From Clostridia bacterium (GTDB lineage Bacteria > Bacillota > Clostridia > Oscillospirales > UBA644), in contig JAGAOB010000077.1 of the NCBI GenBank assembly GCA_017623895.1, positions 1 to 35,298 on the forward strand: a stretch of 35,298 bases of DNA, given 5' to 3'. This document shows positions 1 to 5,754 of the stretch, piece by piece. Under the pieces are notes generated by a model. That model was not told where the DNA came from. It was given only the letters and a program-made list of their open reading frames with translations, and ran no database searches. The translations under genes and the position numbers were made by a program. Position 1 is the stretch's first letter; each line of letters starts with the position of its first letter.

Positions 1-387
1 CTTGAAGGGAAAAACTATGAAAATAACCTGAAAACAAAAATAATAATTTTGGATGCATGTAGACAGGATGGCACTGGCAGAGGAGGGGTGGCTCATGGGT
101 TTGCCCCAGTATTTGCACCAGAAGGAACAATTATTGCGTTTTCTACGTCTCCAGGGCAAAAAGCTGTTGAATTTGATGGACATGGAGCTTATACAGCTGC
201 ATTACTTCAATCAATAGATTTACCACGTATCCCCATAGAAAATATGTTTAAGCATGTAAGAGAAGTATTGTCTGCACAAACAAGTGGCAGACAAATCTCT
301 TGGGAACATACGTCATTGATGGGCAACTATTGTTTTAATACGGAGGGTCACAGTAGAAGAAGGATTGAGGACGATCATACTGCTTGA
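1..387 (+). CDS. Caspase-family (peptidase C14) protein, C-terminal fragment, 5' end outside window
   Basis: The frame is open from base 1, so the N-terminal part with the catalytic His lies outside the window. The fragment begins in a beta strand rich in Ile and reaches IIILDACR, the caspase/metacaspase strand carrying the catalytic Cys (codon 58-60). It continues with FSTSPGQKAVEFDGHGAYT, the segment typical of prokaryotic caspase domains after the Cys loop. Family members are Cys proteases cleaving after basic or acidic residues, often effectors in bacterial cell-death or defence operons. True caspase sequence appears to stop near 337 (NYCFN). The last residues, to the TGA at 385-387, are antisense to the broken methylase next door, so the natural C-terminus is probably lost or replaced. 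The DNA is AT-rich, unlike 338-2850. The family call is firm; the cellular role is unknown because the rest of the operon is not visible. Confidence 0.8.
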   Translation, partial: LEGKNYENNLKTKIIILDACRQDGTGRGGVAHGFAPVFAPEGTIIAFSTSPGQKAVEFDGHGAYTAALLQSIDLPRIPIENMFKHVREVLSAQTSGRQISWEHTSLMGNYCFNTEGHSRRRIEDDHTA

Positions 388-861
388 TAAGCTTCCAAAA
401 TCCTTGTTTTCAATCACAACTTTTTGCAGTCGTTCACAAGCGTTGTGGATTAACGGGAAGTTGTTCCACATAGCATGGGGTTGACCTCCAAAAGAATCCA
501 GACCGGATGCATAGCTGTATCGGATGAGCTGATAGAAATATGCGGCTCGCTTGATGTCGGGAATATCTGTTTTGGAATGCATCATTTCTCTGACGTAGTC
601 AAAATCCAAGCGGGAGTTGAGCATATATCTCAGTTCATCGCAGAGCTCATCGGGATGATCTCTGACGCAACGATACAGGTTTGCGAGATTGGGGTTAAAG
701 TCATTGTATACTTCGAAATCACGCTCGGGGGACTTATGAAAAAGAACCCACCCCCCGCCGCCAAACACTTCAATATAGCGGGTATAATCGAGTGGAAACC
801 GAGCAAGAATTTCTTCTCGCAAAGCCTTCTTACCGCCGATCCAACTCATAAAACTGTTCAA
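335..861 (-). pseudogene. Dam-type (D12 class) adenine DNA methylase, frameshifted and 3'-truncated
   Basis: The N-terminal part reads FMSWIGGKKALREEI, then EVFGGGGWVLFHK (SAM-binding FxGxG motif) and EVYNDFNPNLANLYR, all hallmarks of D12 class N6-adenine methyltransferases, which methylate adenine in short DNA targets. The start is probably TTG at 861, seven bases after a strong AAAGGAGG. After IENKDFGSL the frame is lost. Shifting by one base near 388-390 restores IKQYDRPQSFFYCDPPY, including the catalytic DPPY at 338-349, followed at once by TAA (335-337). One base is therefore missing, and roughly the last third of a normal 270-300-residue enzyme is gone. The break coincides with the end of the caspase fragment on the other strand. 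The product is almost certainly inactive as encoded. An assembly error at the frameshift is possible but would not explain the 3' truncation. Confidence 0.85.
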
Positions 862-881
862 GATGCATCCTCCTTTCTAAA

Positions 882-919
882 AAAGACCGACCTGCGCAAC
901 ACTGCACAAGTCGGTCTTT
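882..919 (-). terminator. Rho-independent terminator between the hypothetical gene and the methylase
   Basis: A perfect 10-bp stem (AAAGACCGAC at 882-891 pairs with GTCGGTCTTT at 910-919) with an 18-base loop. On the minus strand it is followed by a run of T and then the ribosome binding site of the methylase. It lies about 20 bases after the stop of the 942-1592 gene, so it would end or attenuate transcription before the methylase. Confidence 0.7.
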
Positions 920-941
920 CACATCTTTCTTTTTACTCTGT

Positions 942-1592
942 TCAGGATAGTTCCGGGGCTTCGGATTCTTCGTAGATTTTACACTCTTTGGCATTGTCCC
1001 CGAGCGAATCAAGAATTTCGTTAAAATCATTCACAATCTCACAGGTTCGGATACCAAATTCTTCACAGGCCCGCATTGCCTTTTCGTAGTACTGTTCGTT
1101 ATCGCCACAGCAATCGTTCGGAGCAAGCCACGCTTTCCCTTCCGCTCGGTTCCACATGAGGCAGGCTGGCCACCCTTCTGTTTGATTGCATTGGAACTCA
1201 AAGGAGATTTCGGTGTCGGCGAAGGTATCAAGTCTTCGGATTTCCTTTTCGAAGGCGCTCATCTCAAACCCGCCGAGACGGTTATCCACGTAGTCAGTAA
1301 GCCACGTTCCACCGAAGGTTTCGTAAGAAGCAAGGCGCCAGATGGCAAGCTTTCCGATGTTCAGCTTTATATCCTCGGAGAAAGGGAACAACAGATTTGT
1401 TAGCCCTTCGTGCTTAAATGCATGGATTTCATCGAACTTTGTTCCTTCCAGAAGGATGTCTTCCTCGGTGAGCATCTCGTTGATACCGTCCACCCATTCG
1501 GTGAGCTCGCCGCCACAGCCTTGGAGAATCAGTCATTCCGAACCGCGCATCCCACGAAGCTCGTCTGTGGTTACGATGTCAATTCTGCTCAA
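942..1592 (-). pseudogene. Hypothetical mobile-element protein with in-frame TGA
   Basis: I do not recognise a named family. The coding frame begins at TTG 1592, behind GGAGGTGG, and overlaps the end of the LPD28 gene by 14 bases. It runs 19 codons to TGA (1533-1535), then stays open in the same frame for about 197 codons to 942. The residues around the stop read RGMRGSE-stop-LILQGCGGELTEWVDGI and are continuous in style, so a sense codon (for example GGA, one change away) seems to have mutated. Translation could restart at GTG 1493, giving a 183-residue product that is acidic and rich in Trp and aromatic residues, without signal peptide or membrane helix. Its place between two DNA methylases and an LPD28 protein suggests conjugative-element or phage cargo. 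Function unknown. Confidence 0.6.
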
Positions 1593-2697
1593 GGTCTACC
1601 ACCTCCCGTGTTTCAAAATCCCCCTCCATAAACTGTCCGAAGGTAAGATCCTCACCCATAAAGTTGAGTGTATGGTTATCGTCGAACGAGAGAGAGCCGC
1701 CCTTACCGAGATCCAACGGTTCGCTCGTAACAATGGAGCCGCCGTGGTTGAAACTTACTCTGTTTTCAATGGCACAGAACTGTTCGTCATTGCTGCCGCT
1801 TCGCAGGTGATAAACAAACAACCCACGAGGGATATCGTCCTTCGTCAGTTTTCCGTTTGAGAACAAGCCGGGCTGACCGCATACAGATACCAGGTCATAG
1901 ATTTCATTCTCAATGTTGACATACGAAGTTCCTGAGGCGTTTTCTACCAAACCGTAATCCTCGAGGGAACTATCCCAGATGGATGCTGCAATTTCGAGAT
2001 GTTCCATATCGGTTTCGGGGTAGTCGTGGTCGATCATCTCACCGCCAAGGTAGGTTTGACTACCGCATCCTTGCCACAGATCCTCATTTGCCCATCTATG
2101 CTTGATGGTTACTTCGGGGTACATAGCGGAGAGCTTTTCGATGATGGGGTGCGGAGCAGACCACGCAGTTTGGAAGCAGATCTCGTTGCCGCCGTTGTAA
2201 TCGTATGCGTTATACGAATTCCACTTGGTATTCCACGTATCTCCACGGGTACGCCAATCGTACCATGTGGTCGCACCGTACTGCATGAGATTCTCCACGG
2301 CGGTTTTGCCAAGTTGCACCAGTTCCTCTTCACTGTGATATGCAGTTGCTTTCTGTATTTCATCAGGTGTCAGCGCAGAGTTGTGAGGGAAGAATGTGCG
2401 ACTACCGCTGAGTCGTTCCTCCAACGCAGCAAACTCCACGGAATCCATTTTCTCTTTGCCGTAGTATTTGACGCCGGGATTTACAGACGTGAGATACAGG
2501 TCAATCCCTCGGTTTGTATTACTTCCGCTTTCGATGTCCAAACTCGGAGGCATAGGCGTGATTTTATTGAAATCGATGGTGCCAATTCCGGTTCGTTCTG
2601 CTTCGGCGTTGTTGTCATAGCAGATTGCAGAAAGGATTTCTTTCAGCATTTCTTCGGGGCAGTCGAATTCAAGTCGGTTTATTACGTGATTGGGCAT
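1579..2697 (-). CDS. YubB/Api92-like plus LPD28-domain protein of mobile elements
   Basis: 372 residues, start ATG 2697 behind GGAGG. The N-terminus MPNHVINRLEFDCPEE and the following roughly 200 residues, with a Trp/Tyr-rich central part (TTWYDWRTRGDTWNTKWN), resemble the ferredoxin-like YubB/Api92 family found on plasmids and phages. Residues about 276-361 (LFSNGKLTKDDIPRGLFVYH to TFGQFMEGDF) match what I know of LPD28, a domain named from large polyvalent proteins of phages and conjugative elements. Neither domain has a firmly known biochemical role. The protein is cytosolic by sequence. It overlaps the upstream methyltransferase tail by 16 bases and the downstream hypothetical gene by 14, so the three were one translationally coupled unit. 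It is the only intact gene in the 338-2850 block. Confidence 0.7.
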   Translation of the reverse strand: MPNHVINRLEFDCPEEMLKEILSAICYDNNAEAERTGIGTIDFNKITPMPPSLDIESGSNTNRGIDLYLTSVNPGVKYYGKEKMDSVEFAALEERLSGSRTFFPHNSALTPDEIQKATAYHSEEELVQLGKTAVENLMQYGATTWYDWRTRGDTWNTKWNSYNAYDYNGGNEICFQTAWSAPHPIIEKLSAMYPEVTIKHRWANEDLWQGCGSQTYLGGEMIDHDYPETDMEHLEIAASIWDSSLEDYGLVENASGTSYVNIENEIYDLVSVCGQPGLFSNGKLTKDDIPRGLFVYHLRSGSNDEQFCAIENRVSFNHGGSIVTSEPLDLGKGGSLSFDDNHTLNFMGEDLTFGQFMEGDFETREVVDLEQN

Positions 2698-2852
2698 TTT
2701 TGTTCCTCCAAATTCTGAATTTCTTGTATCAGCTTCAGTCCGATAGCAGTTACTACGTTGGTTGTTACGGAGTTCCCCGCCATCTTATATAGCTGTGCTT
2801 CGGGGATGCCGATCTCCACCAGCTTGTCAAACTGCTCGTCGGTATATCGTAG
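2682..2852 (-). pseudogene. C-terminal stub of a cytosine-5 DNA methyltransferase
   Basis: Upstream of the LPD28 gene a minus-strand frame reads RYTDEQFDKLVEIGIPEAQL and YKMAGNSVTTNVV, then an amphipathic tail ending at TAA (2682-2684). The LYKMAGNSV signature is conserved motif X of C5 methyltransferases, which pairs with motif I to bind SAM; the preceding TDEQF segment also fits. Only about the last 55 residues remain, and all catalytic motifs (PC loop, ENV, QRR) are missing upstream of about 2850, where the sequence changes abruptly into a recombinase reading the other way. It is non-functional as present, and records that this block once belonged to a larger methylase-carrying element. 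Confidence 0.8.
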
Positions 2853-3181
2853 AGGATGAGATAAGACTCAATACTCTGAAAGATACGGTGGTACAGATGG
2901 CAAAGGAACTTGATACGGATAGCGAAGAATTTGTAAGAGTATCAAAAGAAATTGCCGAAATCAAAAATCGTATCGCACTGAAAAAGCAAAGACAGATAGA
3001 AGCCAGTGCAAACGAAAACAGAATGAACGAAGTTATCAATCTGACTGATATACTTAAAAATCAACCCTTGGAATATGATGATAAAGCAACCCGAAAACTC
3101 ATTGACTGCATAAAAGTAATGTCGAAGAACGAGTTACTAATCATATTCAAAGGTGGAATCAAAAAGACAATAAGAATATAA
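2847..3181 (+). pseudogene. Large serine recombinase, C-terminal fragment
   Basis: About 110 residues: a long charged coiled coil (RLNTLKDTVVQMAKELDTDS, then EIAEIKNRIALKKQRQ) followed by NLTDILKNQPLEYDDKATRK and IDCIKVMSKNELLIIFKGG, with a basic C-terminus. This arrangement, coiled coil then a short beta-rich tail ending near IxFKxG, is typical of the far end of large serine recombinases (Tn4451/TnpX and phage integrase type). Those enzymes catalyse insertion and excision through an N-terminal Ser that is absent here. No start codon in true recombinase sequence is visible: the frame enters from methylase sequence at about 2850. This is presumably the remnant of the integrase that mobilised this island. 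I am fairly sure of the family from the tail alone, but a search should confirm it. Confidence 0.6.
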
Positions 3182-3195
3182 AAATAAACCTAACC

Positions 3196-3221
3196 ATCGG
3201 TCATGAGTAATCATGGCCGAT
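3196..3221 (+). terminator. Hairpin terminator after the recombinase fragment
   Basis: An 11-bp stem (ATCGGTCATGA at 3196-3206 with TCATGGCCGAT at 3211-3221, one G-U pair) closes a GTAA loop and is followed by an AT-rich tail, 15 bases after the recombinase stop. The T-run is weak, so termination may be partial. Confidence 0.55.
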
Positions 3222-3243
3222 TATTAATTTCAACATCCCCAAA

Positions 3244-3397
3244 ACTCACACCTTTCCCACCTGTATTGCGCCAAAAAGATTCAGTTTTTTCTTTTGTTTT
3301 CCTGAATCGCCTCCTTTCTATAAATTTATCCACTTTAAAAAGTGGCCAGTATTCAAAAAGTGAATGGTTATTTCGATAAATCGGGAAAGGTGTGAGT
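3244..3397. repeat. 154-bp structured segment bounded by a perfect 15-bp inverted repeat
   Basis: ACTCACACCTTTCCC at 3244-3258 is exactly inverted at 3383-3397. Within the 124 bases between lie further self-complementary pieces: GATTCAG/CTGAATC (3278-3284/3302-3308), CCACTTT/AAAGTGG (3330-3336/3339-3345), ATTCA/TGAAT (3351-3355/3361-3365) and a small CGA/TCG stem. Possible readings are a MITE-like element, an invertible segment acted on by a recombinase, or a structured RNA with a long closing stem. No target-site duplication is evident at the borders. It accounts for most of the gene-free interval 3182-3480. Confidence 0.6.
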
Positions 3398-3412
3398 CCA
3401 TTCACGATTTTG

Positions 3413-3441
3413 TTGTAATCTCCAAGAAAATATGCTATAAT
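3413..3441 (+). promoter_or_regulatory. Sigma-A-type promoter of the 3481-4230 operon
   Basis: TTGTAA at 3413-3418, a 17-base spacer and consensus TATAAT at 3436-3441. This is about 40 bases before the start codon and just outside the right arm of the 15-bp inverted repeat. Confidence 0.75.
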
Positions 3442-3480
3442 CTGAACTATAAAAAAGGCTTTTATAAAGGAGTGTTATAG

Positions 3481-3828
3481 ATGTCTAAATTTCAAGAAAA
3501 ATTAATTGCAAACGGTTACTGCGATATTCGTGGTGCAGGGTTTTGTGCAACGGCGACTTATTTACCTTTTGCTATTGGTAGAGAAGGTTTAGTTGCTTTA
3601 TGTGTTAAGGGTAATAATTTAGATATCTATGATGTTGATATAAAAAGTAATATAGGTGAGCTGTTATATACAGTTGAATTAAGTAATGTTGATAATTTGA
3701 AAATAAAATCAAACTTTTTTAGTCAGGTATTAAAATTTGAATACAAACATATGAGATTCTCTTTTACCAACTTTGTCGGTGTGAAACCTGCGTTAAAAGT
3801 TATTGAAGAAGAATCAAAAAAGCGATAG
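3481..3828 (+). CDS. Small PH-like domain protein, unknown function
   Basis: 115 residues, ATG 3481 behind AGGAGTG, with its own promoter. No named family is recognised. The pattern of short alternating hydrophobic strands (GLVALCVKGNNLDIYDVD, LLYTVELSNVDNLKIKS, LKFEYKHMRFSFTNF) followed by one C-terminal helix (KPALKVIEEESKKR) is what a bacterial PH/GRAM-like fold looks like. Such domains often act as membrane-proximal or protein-binding modules. There is no signal peptide or membrane helix, so it should be cytosolic. It is co-transcribed with a membrane protein 15 bases downstream, which suggests the two act together. The DNA is strongly AT-rich compared with the core genome to the right, consistent with acquisition by transfer. 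Stop is TAG. Confidence 0.7.
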   Translation: MSKFQEKLIANGYCDIRGAGFCATATYLPFAIGREGLVALCVKGNNLDIYDVDIKSNIGELLYTVELSNVDNLKIKSNFFSQVLKFEYKHMRFSFTNFVGVKPALKVIEEESKKR

Positions 3829-3843
3829 TCTAAGGGGTAAAAA

Positions 3844-4230
3844 ATGAAATTTAATGATTATTGGAAACTTCCCAAAAATACAAAAAAATACTTTTCTCCG
3901 AAACAGGAAAAATACTTGAAAGAAAAATATGGGATATTCTATACAGTACACACAATTTTATCTATTATTATTCTTTTGATTCCGTTCTTTATTTTTATGT
4001 TTTTAACTCCAAGTAATGCTTTAGAACCCACAACTCAAAGTGGCAACTTATACGGTATGTTTGGTTTTATTTTTGGATTATTAGGTTCACTTTCAATAGG
4101 TGTTGGTTTTGTAAATGTTTTTATGATTTTAATAAAACAATATTTAGGTCACTTGGTAACAATAATCACTATTATCGGTGGAATAGTATTAGATGTGATA
4201 GGGTTGCATATATTCTCACTTGTTAAGTAA
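3844..4230 (+). CDS. Small three-helix membrane protein, unknown function
   Basis: 128 residues, ATG 3844, preceded by AAGGGG. A Lys- and Tyr-rich N-terminal segment of about 33 residues, probably cytosolic, is followed by three hydrophobic stretches at roughly 38-56 (LSIIILLIPFFIFMFL), 68-95 and 102-125. The last reads through TIITIIGGIVLDVIGLHIFS and ends almost at the C-terminus. No catalytic motif is seen. It follows the PH-like gene by 15 bases and shares its promoter, so a membrane partner for that protein is the simplest reading. The AT-rich composition matches 2850-3480. Such small two-gene units inside mobile islands are sometimes defence or toxin-immunity pairs, but nothing in the sequence proves that. 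Confidence 0.7.
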   Translation: MKFNDYWKLPKNTKKYFSPKQEKYLKEKYGIFYTVHTILSIIILLIPFFIFMFLTPSNALEPTTQSGNLYGMFGFIFGLLGSLSIGVGFVNVFMILIKQYLGHLVTIITIIGGIVLDVIGLHIFSLVK

Positions 4231-4246
4231 GAGAAGAAAAAATATG

Positions 4247-4290
4247 TAGGGGTTCGAACACATAGGTCAAAAAATCAAAGGGGTTCGGAT
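4247..4290. repeat. Short direct repeat AGGGGTTCG at the island/core boundary
   Basis: AGGGGTTCG occurs twice, at about 4247 and again about 32 bases later, in the same orientation. The surrounding sequence recalls the T-arm of a tRNA (GGTTCGA), but no tRNA can be folded. The repeat sits exactly where the AT-rich accessory DNA gives way to GC-richer core genes, so it could be an old attachment-site scar. Confidence 0.3.
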
Positions 4291-4310
4291 TTGTGCTACC
4301 CTTCCAAAAA

Positions 4311-4336
4311 AACCAACCCACATCTGTGGGTTGGTT
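4311..4336. terminator. Strong bidirectional terminator
   Basis: A 12-bp perfect stem (AACCAACCCACA at 4311-4322 with TGTGGGTTGGTT at 4325-4336) is flanked by a run of A on the left and T-rich sequence on the right. It can therefore end transcription both from the 3844 gene (plus) and from the permease (minus, stop at 4368). Confidence 0.85.
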
Positions 4337-4367
4337 TTTATTAATGTGGGCTCTTTTTTTGGGGGGC

Positions 4368-5642
4368 TTATTTGGGCCCGAATAGTAGCCAAATATAAAT
4401 ATATGCGGGGATGGTTGCCGCCAGGGTGAAGGGGATCCCAATGCGGAAAAAATCGCCGTTTTTGACGGTGTAACCCTCCTTGCGCAGGATCCCGATCCCC
4501 GTGATATTGGCCGAGGCGCCGATGGGGGTGCAGTTTCCGCCCAACGTGGCTCCGGAGAGAAGACCGAAGTAGAGGACGGTGGGGTCGATATTCAGTCCTG
4601 CTGCCAGTGCGGTGACTACGGGAAGCATCGTTGCTACGTAGGGGATGTTGTCGATGAATGCGGAAATGACAACCGATGCCCATACGATGACGGTGTAAAG
4701 CAAAAAGACGTTTCCGCCTCCCAATTTTGCTAACAGGTCCGCCGCCGCTTGAATGACTCCCATATGAGAAATACCGCCGATCATCAGAAACAGTCCAAGC
4801 AGAAGCCCGATGGTCTCAAAATCAATGGCTTTCAAGGGGTCTGTCACGGCCTTAAAGCTCTTATTTTTGATCCAATTGTAGGCCAGTCCGATGGCCATCA
4901 TACCCACGCAGATCAAACCGTTGGTCACGGCAGGCTTGTTGGGAATAAAGGAGGCGACGATCAAAAGAAGGACTACGCCGCAAAGCAGATAGGTGGGGAC
5001 GTAATCGGTCACCTTGGTCCGTTGTCCGCTGCGGGGAATGGGAGATTTTTCTTTGCGGAAAAGCCACGCCAGAATCAAGGCAGAGATGAGTGCACCCAAT
5101 TCTACGGCAAAGAATATTCCGGGCTTTCCTTGGTAGACAAAGAAGTCTAAAAAGCTCATATCCGCGTAGGATCCCAGCATAATTGCGGTGGTATCGCCTA
5201 CCAGCGTTGCGGCTCCTTGGAGATTGGAAGATACGGCAATGCCGATAATGACGGGTACGGGGTTTGTCTTCAGCTTTTTGCAGACCTCCAACGCCACGGG
5301 AGCGATCATCAGCACCGTCGCCACATTGTCCACGAAGGCGGAAATAACGCCTGCAAACAAGGCGAGGCACACGGCCGCCATCTGAATGTTTGGCACCTTT
5401 TCCATAATCAGATCCGCCAAGAGCTCGGGCATTTTACTGTCGATAAACAGTTGGACCAATCCCATCGTCCCCGCGATCATCAGAAGCACGTTGAAGTCAA
5501 TGGCTCCGAAAACGTTTCCCAAGGGAAGCATCCCCGACATAAGGAATATTACTGCCGAGGTCAGGGCAATGTAGGGACGGTACTTGCTGAAGATCAGCAT
5601 CAGCACGTAGGTTACGGCGAAAAGAATGATTGCGTAGATCAT
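4368..5642 (-). CDS. SLC13/ArsB/NhaD-type ion-transporter superfamily permease
   Basis: 424 residues, almost wholly hydrophobic, with about 11 membrane segments arranged as two inverted halves. The first half holds SAFVDNVATVLMIAPVAL and NLQGAATLVGDTTAIMLGS. The second holds SAFIDNIPYVATMLPV and LGGNCTPIGASANITGIG. These Asn/Gly/Thr-rich hairpins form the paired substrate- and sodium-binding sites in the ion-transporter superfamily. Members carry dicarboxylates, citrate, sulfate, arsenite or exchange Na+/H+; the substrate cannot be read from sequence. A charged cytosolic loop (FRKEKSPIPRSGQRTK) separates the halves. It is a single gene with a perfect consensus promoter at 5675-5703, and its 3' end faces the bidirectional terminator. 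ATG 5642 is used; the upstream Shine-Dalgarno is GGGAGA. Confidence 0.85.
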   Translation of the reverse strand: MIYAIILFAVTYVLMLIFSKYRPYIALTSAVIFLMSGMLPLGNVFGAIDFNVLLMIAGTMGLVQLFIDSKMPELLADLIMEKVPNIQMAAVCLALFAGVISAFVDNVATVLMIAPVALEVCKKLKTNPVPVIIGIAVSSNLQGAATLVGDTTAIMLGSYADMSFLDFFVYQGKPGIFFAVELGALISALILAWLFRKEKSPIPRSGQRTKVTDYVPTYLLCGVVLLLIVASFIPNKPAVTNGLICVGMMAIGLAYNWIKNKSFKAVTDPLKAIDFETIGLLLGLFLMIGGISHMGVIQAAADLLAKLGGGNVFLLYTVIVWASVVISAFIDNIPYVATMLPVVTALAAGLNIDPTVLYFGLLSGATLGGNCTPIGASANITGIGILRKEGYTVKNGDFFRIGIPFTLAATIPAYIYIWLLFGPK

Positions 5643-5674
5643 AACGAAGATCTCCCTCTTTTTTCTATGCTATC

Positions 5675-5703
5675 ATTATACCATCTTTGACGAAATTTGT
5701 CAA
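5675..5703 (-). promoter_or_regulatory. Consensus sigma-A promoter of the SLC13-type permease
   Basis: Read on the minus strand: TTGACA (5698-5703), 17-base spacer, TATAAT (5675-5680). Both hexamers match consensus exactly, and the start codon is about 33 bases downstream. Confidence 0.9.
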
Positions 5704-5723
5704 TCGGATGCTTGCACAAAAAA

Positions 5724-5748
5724 CGTTCCCCGAATTTATCGGGGAACG
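5724..5748 (-). terminator. Terminator of the SGNH esterase gene
   Basis: A 9-bp stem (CGTTCCCCG at 5724-5732 with CGGGGAACG at 5740-5748) around a 7-base loop; on the minus strand a run of T follows. It lies just after the esterase stop and upstream of the permease promoter, insulating the two genes. Confidence 0.85.
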
Positions 5749-5754
5749 GAAGGA

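Noticed and set aside
3211..3405. Minus-strand 64-residue frame
   Set aside because: It lies inside the inverted-repeat segment, has no ribosome binding site at its start, and a GGAGG inside it is followed by AGG rather than a start codon. A short decayed gene cannot be excluded.
4247..4301. tRNA gene or tRNA 3' end
   Set aside because: Only a GGTTCGA-like piece is present; no anticodon or acceptor stems can be formed around it on either strand.
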